64,000 bases of DNA from Flavobacterium sp. WV_118_3 (GCF_039778605.1 NZ_CP156060.1:1550001-1614000), one strand, 5' to 3'; counted from the stretch's first letter, positions 1-9,534 are shown. Made by a program: numbers and translations. The notes: a model not told the origin generated them from the sequence alone.

Positions 1-526
1 TTCCGGTTACATGATGCACTTTAACAACTCTAAATTCATCGGCTCTTGCCGCAGTATTATAAATAGTAAAATTTGTAAATGCCTTCCCTCCTGTACCAAA
101 GGTCGTATCAAGAGTTCCATTTGTATTTAAGCGTATTACGGCACCGGCTCTGTCACTTCCATTATCCGAATATCCCGCAATTACAATTTTTCCGTCCATC
201 TGTAGGTCCATTGAATAGGCTCTGTCGTCACTACCACCTTGTAAATCGAACGACACTTTTCCATTGGTTCCAAATGTGGTATCAAGACTACCGTCGGCAT
301 TATAACGAACACAGGCAAAATCTTCACCGAAAACACTACTATACGTATAACCGGCAACAACAATTTTACCATCTTGTTGTAATGCTACTCCATGTGCTTT
401 ATCTGCGCCGCTGTTAATGGATGTTATTACTTTTCCTCCCGTTCCAAAAGTTGGATCCAGGCCTCCGTTTTGTGAAAAGGCACAAAAACCTGTCAATAAA
501 AAACCTAATTGTAATAGTTTGTTCAT
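1..526 (-). CDS. delta-60 repeat secreted protein, 3' part missing
   Basis: The frame opens at ATG 526 on the minus strand and runs off the left edge, so about the first 175 residues are visible. Residues 1-19 form a signal peptide (MNK, hydrophobic core, end CAFSQ). After it come roughly 50-residue repeats with the signatures LDPTFGTGGKV, LDTTFGTNGKV and LDTTFGTGGKA, each followed by a strand like QQDGKIVVAGY. This is the delta-60 repeat family, usually large secreted proteins of Bacteroidota that often end in a type IX secretion signal; that end is outside the window. Function unknown, probably extracellular. It is transcribed away from the intergenic region shared with the ettA terminator. 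Confidence 0.85.
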   Translation of the reverse strand, partial: MNKLLQLGFLLTGFCAFSQNGGLDPTFGTGGKVITSINSGADKAHGVALQQDGKIVVAGYTYSSVFGEDFACVRYNADGSLDTTFGTNGKVSFDLQGGSDDRAYSMDLQMDGKIVIAGYSDNGSDRAGAVIRLNTNGTLDTTFGTGGKAFTNFTIYNTAARADEFRVVKVHHVTG

Positions 527-740
527 ATGTTTAAAATGTTTGTTTTTATATTTAATCTCATTTTAGAGAAATAAAAAATCGCGCCAAAAGTAGTATTAAA
601 TTTTCTTACAAATATCATATTGTCAGACAATTTTTTACCGTATAATTACTGAATTTGACACCTAAAAAAATACAAAAAAACACCAATAACTTTTTTTATA
701 CCGATCTTAAATCATATTCGTTACAAATAACTATTTGCAT

Positions 741-768
741 AAAAAAAACCGCTTTGCAGCGGTTTTTT
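741..768 (-). terminator. rho-independent terminator downstream of ettA
   Basis: Perfect stem AAAACCGCT / AGCGGTTTT with a 4-base loop (TTGC) and flanking A and T runs, so it can work in both directions. It lies just after the ettA stop codon at 786. Confidence 0.8.
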
Positions 769-785
769 ATAACATATTAATTTCC

Positions 786-2480
786 TTATCCTCGGATCAG
801 TTTTTTGTATTTGATACGTGTTGGTGTTACATCGCCACCAAGACGTTTCTTTTTGTTTTCTTCGTAATCGGAGAAACTTCCTTCAAAGAAATATACCTGT
901 GAATCGCCTTCGAAAGCCAGGATATGCGTACAAATCCTGTCCAGGAACCAACGGTCGTGGGAAATAACCACCGCACATCCGGCGAAATTTTCCAAACCTT
1001 CTTCCAACGCACGAAGCGTGTTGATATCCAAGTCGTTCGTTGGCTCATCCAGTAGCAATACGTTTCCTTCTTCTTTTAAGGTCATCGCCAAATGCAAACG
1101 GTTACGCTCTCCTCCGGAAAGTGTTGCAACTTTTTTGTTTTGATCACTTCCTCCAAAGTTAAATCGGGACAAATACGCTCTTGAGTTTACCTGACGGCCA
1201 CCCATCATTACCAATTCCTGACCGTCGCAGAAGTTTTCCCAGATGGATTTATTCGGATCGATATTTGAGTGCGACTGATCGACATAAGCGATCTTGGCCG
1301 TATCTCCAATAACAAACTCTCCGTTATCCGGTGCTTCTTCTCCCATGATCATTCGGAAGATCGTTGATTTACCGGCACCATTCGGACCAATAATTCCTAC
1401 GATTCCCGCTTGTGGCAAGGTAAAGTTTAGGTTTTCATATAATAGTTTGTCACCAAAAGCTTTCGAAACATTTTTCGCTTCGATTACATTGGTTCCCAAA
1501 CGCGGACCATTCGGGATGTAGATCTCTAATTTCTCATCCAGTTCTTTTTGGTCTTCGTTTAATAATTTATCGTAGTTCTGTAAACGGGCTTTTTGTTTGG
1601 TCTGACGCCCTTTGGCTCCCTGACGTACCCAGTCTAACTCACGTTCTAATGTTTTTCTACGTTTGGAAGCTACTTTTTCCTCTTGCTCCATACGTTTTGA
1701 TTTCTGATCCAACCAAGACGAATAGTTTCCTTTCCACGGAATACCTTCACCACGGTCCAGTTCTAAAATCCATCCGGCTACGTTATCCAGGAAATAACGG
1801 TCGTGGGTTACGGCAATTACCGTTCCGGCATATTGTTGTAAGTGTTGCTCCAACCATAGTACGCTTTCCGCATCCAGGTGGTTGGTTGGCTCATCCAATA
1901 ACAATACATCCGGTTGTTGTAATAACAAACGACATAAAGCGACACGACGACGCTCACCTCCGGACAATACTTTGATTGGGGTATCCGGCTCCGGTGTACG
2001 CAAGGCATCCATCGCGATTTCCAGTTTGGTATCCAATTCCCACGCTCCTACCGCATCGATTTTGTCCTGAAGTTCGGCCTGACGGTCCATTAACTTCTGC
2101 ATCTTGTCGGCATCTTCGTATACTTCCGGTAAACCGAACATATCGTTGATTTTATTAAACTCATCCAAAATCGCTACCGTTTCGGCTACACCTTCGCGTA
2201 CGATTTCAATAACGGTTTTGGTTTCGTCCAATAGTGGTTCCTGCTCTAAATATCCTACCGTATAACCTGGTGCGAATACTACATCACCCTGGTAGTTTTT
2301 ATCTACTCCGGCAATAATTTTTAATAAGGATGATTTACCAGAACCGTTTAATCCCAGGATACCAATTTTAGCACCGTAGAAAAAGCTCAGGTAAATGTCT
2401 TTTAAAACCTGTTTGTTCGTGCTCGAGTAGGTTTTACTTACGCGAGACATCGAAAATATTACTTTCTTATCGTCTGACAT
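786..2480 (-). CDS. ettA: energy-dependent translational throttle protein EttA (ABC-F)
   Basis: 564-residue soluble ABC-F protein with two ATPase domains in one chain and no membrane segment. Walker A of domain 1 is GLNGSGKS (residues 43-50), with LSGGERRR and LLLDEPTNHLD; the second half has GPNGAGKS, LSGGERNR and LLLDEPTNDLD. The basic linker between domains (KRRKTLERELDWVRQGAKGR) is typical of EttA, which binds the ribosomal E site and gates the first elongation step according to ATP/ADP level. Length is close to E. coli EttA (555). It is monocistronic, with a TAnnTTTG promoter box at 2512-2519 and a strong terminator. Confidence 0.95.
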   Translation of the reverse strand: MSDDKKVIFSMSRVSKTYSSTNKQVLKDIYLSFFYGAKIGILGLNGSGKSSLLKIIAGVDKNYQGDVVFAPGYTVGYLEQEPLLDETKTVIEIVREGVAETVAILDEFNKINDMFGLPEVYEDADKMQKLMDRQAELQDKIDAVGAWELDTKLEIAMDALRTPEPDTPIKVLSGGERRRVALCRLLLQQPDVLLLDEPTNHLDAESVLWLEQHLQQYAGTVIAVTHDRYFLDNVAGWILELDRGEGIPWKGNYSSWLDQKSKRMEQEEKVASKRRKTLERELDWVRQGAKGRQTKQKARLQNYDKLLNEDQKELDEKLEIYIPNGPRLGTNVIEAKNVSKAFGDKLLYENLNFTLPQAGIVGIIGPNGAGKSTIFRMIMGEEAPDNGEFVIGDTAKIAYVDQSHSNIDPNKSIWENFCDGQELVMMGGRQVNSRAYLSRFNFGGSDQNKKVATLSGGERNRLHLAMTLKEEGNVLLLDEPTNDLDINTLRALEEGLENFAGCAVVISHDRWFLDRICTHILAFEGDSQVYFFEGSFSDYEENKKKRLGGDVTPTRIKYKKLIRG

Positions 2481-2511
2481 GTCAAAATGTTTTTAGTGTC
2501 TATTCAGATAG

Positions 2512-2519
2512 CAAATATA
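2512..2519 (-). promoter_or_regulatory. -7 promoter box of ettA
   Basis: On the minus strand this reads TATATTTG, a perfect match to the Bacteroidota TAnnTTTG box, about 32 bases before the ettA start. A T-rich -33 region lies near 2537-2540. Confidence 0.6.
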
Positions 2520-2754
2520 AGTGAAATACGATAGAATAAAAATAGGCACAGTAATTCCATTTTTTAGAATGTGTAACATTTTTAAGTGTTTTCAAATTTT
2601 TATTAACATATCCAAAAGTACTAACATAAAAATACATTCTCCAAAAAAGAAAAATAAATTAAATATATTTACAATTCACATATTATTAAATATAACATAA
2701 TTAAAAAGAGGTATTTCAGACAAAAACATTAGCAAATTAACAACACGCTAGCAT

Positions 2755-3399
2755 ATGAGTAAAGTAATAAGCAAAAAGAAATTTTTAAAAGGTCTAAATG
2801 ACTTTAAAAATTTACCAAAACACAAAAAAGAAAAAGTTTTCAATTTAGCTTGGGAATCAAAAAACTTTGAAATTGAACTCTATTGGAAAAGAGCGGGATA
2901 TTTTTGGGCATTTCAAACAATAGTTTTAGCTGGACTGTTTGCAGTTGCATCAAATAAAGATTTAGTCCAAGACAAAAACCATTATACTCATTACATTATT
3001 TGTTTAGGCTTTATAACAGCTTTAGGTTGGTTATTAATCAATAAAGGGAGTAAAGTATGGCAAAGACATTGGGAAAAAGTAGTCGATATACTCGAAGACT
3101 ATGTAATAGGAAAGTTATACAAAACAAATACGAGTCAAAAAACATTTTCTGTTTCAAAGATTAATGAATTAATTAGTCAATTCTTCATGCTAATTTGGCT
3201 ATATCTACTCTTAAAAAGCAATTTTTATGATAATATAGACTATTCTCTTCGTTTAAATGAAATGATATTTGATTGGAATATAATCTTACCTGATGCAATC
3301 GTAATATATATAGTATACCAGATGTACTTTGGGAAAGGTAGAGGCCGATTCGGAGAAAGAGAAATAAAATTTTATAGAAGGAAAATAAAAACAAATTAA
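2755..3399 (+). CDS. RipA-like membrane protein, first gene of SIR2-HerA operon
   Basis: 214 residues. A charged N-terminus (residues 1-40, with EIELYWKRAGYFWAF at the membrane entry) is followed by hydrophobic segments at about 49-66, 80-97, 142-155 and 175-189, i.e. a four-helix membrane protein. The ELYWKRAGYFW motif and the WQRHWEK motif after helix 2 resemble the RipA family of octameric membrane proteins (from memory, not searched). Only 1 base separates its stop from the start of the SIR2 gene, so it is translationally linked to a defence pair. Its job is unknown; a membrane sensor or effector anchor is a guess. The AT-rich composition matches the two genes downstream and differs from flanking core genes, suggesting joint transfer. 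Confidence 0.75.
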   Translation: MSKVISKKKFLKGLNDFKNLPKHKKEKVFNLAWESKNFEIELYWKRAGYFWAFQTIVLAGLFAVASNKDLVQDKNHYTHYIICLGFITALGWLLINKGSKVWQRHWEKVVDILEDYVIGKLYKTNTSQKTFSVSKINELISQFFMLIWLYLLLKSNFYDNIDYSLRLNEMIFDWNIILPDAIVIYIVYQMYFGKGRGRFGEREIKFYRRKIKTN

Positions 3400-3400
3400 C

Positions 3401-4897
3401 ATGGAACATTTTTTTTACAAGGGAGCAATACAGATTTTAGAAAACACGAATAATTTTGAAGAAAAAATTACCCATGTCAAAAAGGAACTGGCAAAAACAT
3501 TTGAATCTAGAAACCTCTCCTTTCTTATTGGTTCAGGATGCTCATTAGGCAAAAACGGTATCCCAACAATGAAAGAATTAGCAGATACTCTTTTTAATGT
3601 AGGAATCAATAATAAAACTAGTTTAAGTAAAAAACTTCAAGAATTAGTTTTTGAAAAAAAACATCTTGATCTATTATCAAAACATAATATAGATTACACA
3701 AAAGAGCCATTTTTGAATAATTTAGAAATTTTTTTGGGGACTCTTTATAGTTTGAGATTTTATCTAGATCAGATTCATAATTCTAAAGAGGTTATTGCTG
3801 TTGATGAAGTCATTGAACAAACAAAAAATTATATTCTGTACAGATGTCTTAATGAGGAAAATACTGGATTAGATGATCAAATTTTAGATGTATATCAATC
3901 CTTTTACAGAAAACTGTCTTTACGGGATAGTAATTTACCTAAACCGAACATCTTTACTACAAACTATGATTTGTACTCCGAGAAAGCTATGGATGAATTA
4001 GGAATAACTTACACTAATGGTTTCTCAGGATTTATTAAACGATACTTTAATCCTTCTATTTTTAATTATGCTTTGGCAGAGCAAATGGATATCAGTTCGT
4101 TTAAATGGAGTGTGATAGATAGCTTCATATATCTTTTCAAAATACACGGTTCTGTAAATTGGGTTGAAGTTGAAGAAACAAATAAGCTTTTTAAGATTGA
4201 AGAATTACAGAACACTGATTTTGAATATCTCAAAAGTAAAAAGCACAATTTTATGATTTATCCCTCTCCCATAAAACAAAATGCTAGTCTTGGCTCTCCT
4301 TACTCTGATTTGTTTAGAGAGTTTCAAAAAAGAATAACTCAAAATCAAAGTATTCTAATAACAATGGGATATAGTTTTAGTGATGAGCATATTAACAATC
4401 TCATTTATCAAGCACTAACAATTCCAACTTTTAGATTAGTCATATTCTGTGATACAAAATATCAAACCCAGCAAGGAGTAATTGAGAGAGAAGCAATTAA
4501 TAAATTAATAAATCTTAATGATCCTCGCATTTGGATTATTGGAAGTAACAATATAACACAACCTACTCCGGTAGTTAAAGTTGAAACACCTAACGAAAAT
4601 TTAGCACAAGTTGAAGCCGTTCCTACAAATAATATAGTCCCAGTTGAAGAAAAAACTTCACCTGATGAAATTATTAAAGAAAGGTTATCCGAAGAAACTA
4701 TTATGGACGACAATTTAGCAGATAATTTAAATGATCTATCCGTAATAGGCAATATTGAAAAACCATTACATTACTTCAGTACAATCGTAAAGAATCTCTT
4801 TCCGGATTGGACGGAAAATAAGATTGAAGAGAGCAATTCAAAGATCATTGAATTACTGCATAATTCAGTTAATTCTAAAACAGAGGAGCAAAAATGA
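3401..4897 (+). CDS. SIR2-family NAD-hydrolase, effector of SIR2-HerA defence
   Basis: 498 residues. The SIR2 fold is recognisable by FLIGSGCS (41-48, NAD-binding glycine motif), FTTNYD (185-190), KIHGSVNW (247-254, catalytic His 249) and MGYSFSDEHIN (322-332). These are the motifs of bacterial defence SIR2 enzymes that deplete NAD+ during phage infection. Beyond about residue 385 there is a low-complexity Pro/Glu/Thr linker and a short C-terminal helical segment (DWTENKIEESN). Its stop overlaps the herA start (ATGA at 4894-4897), so the two are made together. All key residues are present, so it is probably active. Confidence 0.9.
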   Translation: MEHFFYKGAIQILENTNNFEEKITHVKKELAKTFESRNLSFLIGSGCSLGKNGIPTMKELADTLFNVGINNKTSLSKKLQELVFEKKHLDLLSKHNIDYTKEPFLNNLEIFLGTLYSLRFYLDQIHNSKEVIAVDEVIEQTKNYILYRCLNEENTGLDDQILDVYQSFYRKLSLRDSNLPKPNIFTTNYDLYSEKAMDELGITYTNGFSGFIKRYFNPSIFNYALAEQMDISSFKWSVIDSFIYLFKIHGSVNWVEVEETNKLFKIEELQNTDFEYLKSKKHNFMIYPSPIKQNASLGSPYSDLFREFQKRITQNQSILITMGYSFSDEHINNLIYQALTIPTFRLVIFCDTKYQTQQGVIEREAINKLINLNDPRIWIIGSNNITQPTPVVKVETPNENLAQVEAVPTNNIVPVEEKTSPDEIIKERLSEETIMDDNLADNLNDLSVIGNIEKPLHYFSTIVKNLFPDWTENKIEESNSKIIELLHNSVNSKTEEQK

Positions 4898-6807
4898 TAA
4901 GAGATGATAAACAAAGAGTTATAGGGAAGCTCATTAATATAAATTCTGAAAAATTCACAGTTGAATTACTTAATCAATCCATAAACTTTACTACAACTGG
5001 TTTTGAGAACATTTATCAGTACGCACAAATTAATGGTTATGTAATCCTCCCATACCAAGATTTTTATATTGTTGCAGAAATTTTTGGAGTTCGAGAAAAA
5101 GATGCGGACGTAAGATGGAAAGGTGAGAAAGAACAAATTCTCAGCAAATCTAATTCTGTAAAATACTTGGATATTAACCCAATTGGTACAATCCAAAAAA
5201 ACAAATTTAAATATGGAATTTCAGTTTTTCCAACACTTTACACTGATGTACTGTATATAAAAAAAGAAGAACTTGATACTATCTTCGACCTAAATGATGA
5301 ATTAATAAAAGACGATGTATCAAACAACACTAGACTTAAATTATTGGATATTGGTACTTCAACTATTTTTCCTGACTATAAAGTAAAAATTGACATCAAT
5401 GGCTTTTTTGGTGGTCATTCATCTGTGCTTGGGAATACCGGTAGTGGAAAATCTTGTACAATAGCTTCTATGCTCCAAACTCTACTAAAAAAAGAAAAGT
5501 TTAGTGCTGTTGGTGCTTCATTCGTGCTTTTTGACGTTAATGGTGAATATTTAAAAGCATTTAGTCAAATTGATAATCCAGACATAGAAGTTAAATACTT
5601 TTCAATAAATGGCATTAAGAAAAAAGGAGATTTTGATTTTGGTGATATTGAATTAAAAGAGAATATTGAATATTTTGACTTTAAATTACCGCATTGGTTT
5701 TTAAATATCGACGAATGGGCGTTACTATTGCAAGCAAGTGAAAAATCACAATTACCTATACTTAGATCCGCATTAGGTTTTTCTCAGAGTATGGATACAA
5801 TATCTAAAAATCATATTTATGGAAGTAATATTATGTATGTCTATGACAATTGGGAATCGCCAGTAGCGAAAAGACAACGAATTTCTTCTTTAATTGCAAA
5901 ATCTGGTATTACGGACATCAGTTTACAACATTATGATGTAAGGTATGGAAATTTCGGTAGTACAGCACAAGAAGAAGCATTTAAAACTTCTGTAAATAAG
6001 TATATAAACATTGACCAATTTGTATTTCCAAAATATAATTTTGAAAAATTTGATTTCAAAAATTTAGAAGACCATTTAGACGAAGCAATTTTATATGAAG
6101 AATATCACGGGAACAAACAAATCAGAGACTATTGCTCTACTTTATTAACAAGATATAAAAGTTTAAGAGAGCGCTCCGAATATGATTTTTTAACAAAAAA
6201 CGATAATGATCTAGAAATAGAGGATTTTACCAATGAAATTTTGGGACTAGATAAGACCGTAAAAAAAACTCAAATATCAATAATTGATTTAAATGCGGTA
6301 GAAGATGAAGTTGTAGAAGTTATTTCTAGCGTGATTTCAAGATTAGTTTTTGAAAAACTGAAAAAAATTGAACCTCGAAATTCTTTCCCAGTAAACTTAA
6401 TATTAGAAGAAGCACACAGATATATTTCTGAAAAGAAAAGTACTTCATTTGGAGAAGCAAACAAGATATTTGAAAGAATCGCTAAAGAAGGTAGAAAATA
6501 TGGAATATTTTTAATGGTGTCGTCTCAAAGACCAAGCGAATTATCCAAAACTGTTTTGTCTCAGTGTAGTAATTTTATTGTACATAGAATTCAAAATCCA
6601 GATGACTTGTCACATATAAGACAAATGACACCACATATCTCGTCGAATATCATGACTAGATTACCATCAATACCAAGACAACACGCTCTAGTATTTGGTC
6701 ATTCTGTTCAAATACCTACATTATTTAAAGTTAATGATGCTGAGCCAACACCTCATAGTAACGATAGTGATATTGTAAAACATTGGTTTAAGGAAAAAGA
6801 AGAATAA
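4894..6807 (+). CDS. herA: HerA-family ATPase of SIR2-HerA defence system
   Basis: 637 residues. An N-terminal barrel-like domain (1-165) is followed by a FtsK/HerA ATPase: Walker A GNTGSGKS (180-187), Walker B LILEEAHRYI (about 503-512), then SSQRPSELSKTVLSQCSN (sensor region) and a C-terminal RLPSIPRQHALVFG segment. HerA proteins form hexameric DNA translocases; with SIR2 partners they assemble large complexes whose NADase is triggered by phage. Start chosen at the ATGA overlap with the SIR2 gene. Nuclease NurA, the usual archaeal partner, is absent. A hairpin terminator follows at 6844-6872. Confidence 0.9.
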   Translation: MIRDDKQRVIGKLININSEKFTVELLNQSINFTTTGFENIYQYAQINGYVILPYQDFYIVAEIFGVREKDADVRWKGEKEQILSKSNSVKYLDINPIGTIQKNKFKYGISVFPTLYTDVLYIKKEELDTIFDLNDELIKDDVSNNTRLKLLDIGTSTIFPDYKVKIDINGFFGGHSSVLGNTGSGKSCTIASMLQTLLKKEKFSAVGASFVLFDVNGEYLKAFSQIDNPDIEVKYFSINGIKKKGDFDFGDIELKENIEYFDFKLPHWFLNIDEWALLLQASEKSQLPILRSALGFSQSMDTISKNHIYGSNIMYVYDNWESPVAKRQRISSLIAKSGITDISLQHYDVRYGNFGSTAQEEAFKTSVNKYINIDQFVFPKYNFEKFDFKNLEDHLDEAILYEEYHGNKQIRDYCSTLLTRYKSLRERSEYDFLTKNDNDLEIEDFTNEILGLDKTVKKTQISIIDLNAVEDEVVEVISSVISRLVFEKLKKIEPRNSFPVNLILEEAHRYISEKKSTSFGEANKIFERIAKEGRKYGIFLMVSSQRPSELSKTVLSQCSNFIVHRIQNPDDLSHIRQMTPHISSNIMTRLPSIPRQHALVFGHSVQIPTLFKVNDAEPTPHSNDSDIVKHWFKEKEE

Positions 6808-6843
6808 CTATTGCGGAAGAATTCGATTTAAAAAAATAAAACA

Positions 6844-6872
6844 AAAAATGATACTCCTGTGTCACTTTTTTA
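6844..6872 (+). terminator. terminator of the SIR2-HerA operon
   Basis: Stem TGATAC / GTGTCA (one G-U pair) around loop TCCT, flanked by six A on the left and CTTTTTT on the right, 36 bases after the herA stop. Confidence 0.6.
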
Positions 6873-6980
6873 TTTGGATAGATTTAACAAATCATGAATA
6901 ATCGAGTATTCGACATAATATTAGCATACTAATAAGCTTCTTTTTATAGGATCAATTTTATTTTATCTCCCGAACTTGGA

Positions 6981-6988
6981 TATATTTG
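6981..6988 (+). promoter_or_regulatory. -7 promoter box of the esterase gene
   Basis: TATATTTG, perfect TAnnTTTG match, 30 bases before the start codon at 7019; a TTTA about 20 bases upstream could be the -33 element. Confidence 0.55.
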
Positions 6989-7018
6989 TAATTCGAATAA
7001 TTAGTTTCAAAACACACT

Positions 7019-8128
7019 ATGAAATCCCTAAAAATACTATTCCTACTTCTTCCTTTCCTTTCTTTTTCGCAGGATCTTAACGAACTAATCGGTCAGGCGC
7101 AATATGCCTATACCGCCAAAAACTATAAAATGGCTTCCGAGACGTATCAAAAAGCGATTGCGCAGGAAGATATCAGCAACTATTTTGTGTATTACTATGC
7201 CGCTTTATCGGCCAATCTAAACCACGAGGAAGATCTGGCGATTAAAATGCTACAACAGGCAATTGCAAAGGGTTTTGGAATGGAAGACAATGAAATCGAA
7301 TTTATTCAGAATATGCCGGATTTTGCGAACCTACATACCAAAGACGCATGGAAAAATACCATTTCGGAAATGAAAAACCGAAATACCGCAAACAAGGAAA
7401 AAATTCAAAAAGTAGCCGAAGACTGGAAAAAAAATCTGTACGACAATGCCAAAATCAAACCGGGGTACACCTTGCTTTTTCAAAAAGTCGACACGGTCGA
7501 TTTTCCATATCTGGTGTATGTACCGAAAAGTCCGAAGCAAAAAAGTAAACTACCGGTGATTGTTTTTCTTCACGGTGGCACCGGAGCGATGAGTTTTAAA
7601 GAACTCTATGAAAATCCGGAGTTGCAAAGTGAACCTATCTTTACCACGGCACGAATCCTAAATGCGATTGTAATTTACCCTATCGCGCGGGAATCGTTTA
7701 ACTGGTTTAACAACGAAAAGAGTTTCTTAGGTATTATGCAAATTCTGAATGGTTTTGAATCGAAATATAAATACGATAAAAAAAATATGGTCTTAGGCGG
7801 CATGTCTGTTGGTGGTCGTGCCACTTTTTGGTTTGCCCAACATCATCCGAAACTATTTAAAGGATTCTATACGTTTTCGGCTATTCCGAAATTGGAATTT
7901 GAAACATTGGATTTTAGCAAATTCGACACAACCCGACCGATCATCAGTATCAATGCCAAAGATGACGCCACTTATAAGATCAACGATGTATTAAAAATCT
8001 ATAACGAACATAAATTTGACAAATGGTCGCTGGAAGTTCTGGATAGCGGTACGCATGGTTTTATTTACAATTCGGCTGTAGACGGTCAGGAAAAAGTGAC
8101 CGAAACCCTTAAAAAACTTTTGGAATAA
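7019..8128 (+). CDS. secreted alpha/beta hydrolase with N-terminal TPR-like region
   Basis: 369 residues with a signal peptide (MKSLKILFLLLPFLSFSQ). Residues 20-110 look like TPR helices (AQYAYTAKNYKMASETYQKA). From about 175 an esterase/prolyl-oligopeptidase-type fold begins: oxyanion strand VIVFLHGGTG, nucleophile elbow GGMSVGG (Ser near residue 263), acid NAKDDATY and catalytic His in SGTHGF near 345. So the Ser-Asp-His triad seems complete. It probably hydrolyses an ester or peptide substrate in the periplasm or outside; substrate unknown. Single gene with its own promoter box and a bidirectional terminator shared with the converging SDR gene. Confidence 0.75.
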   Translation: MKSLKILFLLLPFLSFSQDLNELIGQAQYAYTAKNYKMASETYQKAIAQEDISNYFVYYYAALSANLNHEEDLAIKMLQQAIAKGFGMEDNEIEFIQNMPDFANLHTKDAWKNTISEMKNRNTANKEKIQKVAEDWKKNLYDNAKIKPGYTLLFQKVDTVDFPYLVYVPKSPKQKSKLPVIVFLHGGTGAMSFKELYENPELQSEPIFTTARILNAIVIYPIARESFNWFNNEKSFLGIMQILNGFESKYKYDKKNMVLGGMSVGGRATFWFAQHHPKLFKGFYTFSAIPKLEFETLDFSKFDTTRPIISINAKDDATYKINDVLKIYNEHKFDKWSLEVLDSGTHGFIYNSAVDGQEKVTETLKKLLE

Positions 8129-8150
8129 CAACAGTTACAGATTCCAATAT

Positions 8151-8183
8151 AAAAAATGGTGACCGGATGGTCACCATTTTTTT
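8151..8183. terminator. bidirectional terminator between convergent genes
   Basis: Stem AAAAAATGGTGACC / GGTCACCATTTTTT with loop GGAT. It lies between the esterase (plus) and SDR (minus) and serves both; it touches the SDR stop codon. Confidence 0.85.
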
Positions 8184-8934
8184 AACGGATTACCGAAATA
8201 CCGGCATCTACTTTTAATTCTGTTCCGTGAATATAGGAGGCTTCTTCTGAAGCGAGGAATAATACCGCATTCGCAATTTCTGAAGGTTCACCCTGCCGTT
8301 GGAACGGAATCGTTGGGATTAATGCCTTGACAGCACCTTCGATCTGTTCGGTTGTAAGCCCTGTATTGCTATAAATATTCGTCTTGATATGACCGGGACT
8401 GATCCCGTTTACGCGAATACCTTTAGTCGTTAACTCGGCTGCAAAGGTTTTAATAAACGATTGTACTGCCGATTTTGCCGCGGAATACACCGAAAAATTA
8501 GCCATCCCTACTTCCGTCACAAAAGAAGTATTAAAAACAATACTACTTCCCGGATGTAATAACGGTAAAAGCTGTTGTACGGTAAAAAAAGGACCCTTTA
8601 CCAACATATTGAACAACTCGTCAAAATGAACCTCATCGGCCTGTTCTATCGTCGCAAACCGACCATAGCCTGCATTTAAAAAGATCAGATTAAGGGAATC
8701 AGTATAATTGTATACTTGTTGTTGCAATTGCATCAGGTCCTGCATACTGCCTGCGTTGGATACTATACCGTGGCAGTTTGACCCTAATACTGTGATGGCT
8801 TTATTAACCGTTTCGGCACTACGCCCTGTGATGATCACCTGTCCGCCTTCGGCTATAAATTGTTGGGCTGTGGCAAGTCCCATTCCGTTGGTTCCTCCGG
8901 TTATCAAGGCAAATTTGTTTTGAAATCGCTGCAT
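8182..8934 (-). CDS. SDR family NAD(P)-dependent oxidoreductase
   Basis: 250 residues, a classical short-chain dehydrogenase length. Cofactor motif TGGTNGMGLA (12-21), NAG motif LNAGYG (86-91), catalytic Ser 137 and YSAAK (Tyr 150, Lys 154), and the late RVNGISPGHIKT and GTELKVDAG motifs are all present. Arg/Gly-rich GRSAE after strand 2 suggests NADPH preference (inference). Soluble enzyme, substrate unknown. Followed downstream by a convergent esterase; upstream lies a MarR/GNAT operon in the same direction, about 100 bases away, so co-transcription is possible. Confidence 0.9.
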   Translation of the reverse strand: MQRFQNKFALITGGTNGMGLATAQQFIAEGGQVIITGRSAETVNKAITVLGSNCHGIVSNAGSMQDLMQLQQQVYNYTDSLNLIFLNAGYGRFATIEQADEVHFDELFNMLVKGPFFTVQQLLPLLHPGSSIVFNTSFVTEVGMANFSVYSAAKSAVQSFIKTFAAELTTKGIRVNGISPGHIKTNIYSNTGLTTEQIEGAVKALIPTIPFQRQGEPSEIANAVLFLASEEASYIHGTELKVDAGISVIR

Positions 8935-9033
8935 GGTTTTTATTTTTAATTACCCTGCAAAAATTGACAATACGCCTCTTTTATAAAACCCGAATCTTGC
9001 GGTTTATTAAAATACCTGTACCGCTCAAACATA

Positions 9034-9534
9034 TTATTTTTCTATCGTCTTACTTTCCTGTTCCTGTTTTAATTGCAAAACGCGTTGCAGGAAACTCTGG
9101 GTCGCAATTTTATTTTCGGCTTCGGTAATCGCTGCTAACAACGCATTCTGGTTATCGGCAATTTCGTTTAAAGCAATGCGAATAACGTCCCATACGGGTT
9201 TCATCTGTTCGATTAGTTCCAGACCTTTGGATGTTAACAATATACGTCGTTTGCGTTCGTCTTCCTTATCTTTTACAGAACGAATGAGTTTTTGTTTTTC
9301 AAGTTCTTTTAGTAAGCTAATCGTAGACGGATGGGTATATCCTATCTCATTTGCGATTTCCACGACACTCAGCTTCTCTTTATGGTACAAAGTATAGATC
9401 ACAGGGAACCATTTTGGTTCGAATGCAATGCCGTAGGCTTTATAGACCTGCGCTCCGTCTTTACGAAGTTGTTCACTAAGGCGTTGTAACCTTGTTGAAA
9501 TGGCTAATATTCCGGATTCATCAATTATATTCAT
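9034..9534 (-). CDS. MarR-family transcriptional regulator
   Basis: 166 residues from ATG 9534, chosen because it overlaps the upstream GNAT stop as ATGA; a longer frame from 9561 would start inside the GNAT gene. Winged-helix region about 50-115: LSVVEIANEIGYTHPSTISLLKEL is the recognition helix area and KDEDERKRRILLTSKG the wing. MarR proteins are dimeric repressors that usually control their own operon and respond to small ligands. It is the second gene of a GNAT-marR operon; a palindrome over the operon promoter (10053-10064) is a likely operator. Confidence 0.85.
   Translation of the reverse strand: MNIIDESGILAISTRLQRLSEQLRKDGAQVYKAYGIAFEPKWFPVIYTLYHKEKLSVVEIANEIGYTHPSTISLLKELEKQKLIRSVKDKEDERKRRILLTSKGLELIEQMKPVWDVIRIALNEIADNQNALLAAITEAENKIATQSFLQRVLQLKQEQESKTIEK

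Noticed and set aside
79..417. Plus-strand open frame opposite the delta-60 gene
   Set aside because: His/Tyr/Arg-rich composition is an antisense shadow of the delta-60 repeats, which give a proper protein on the minus strand.
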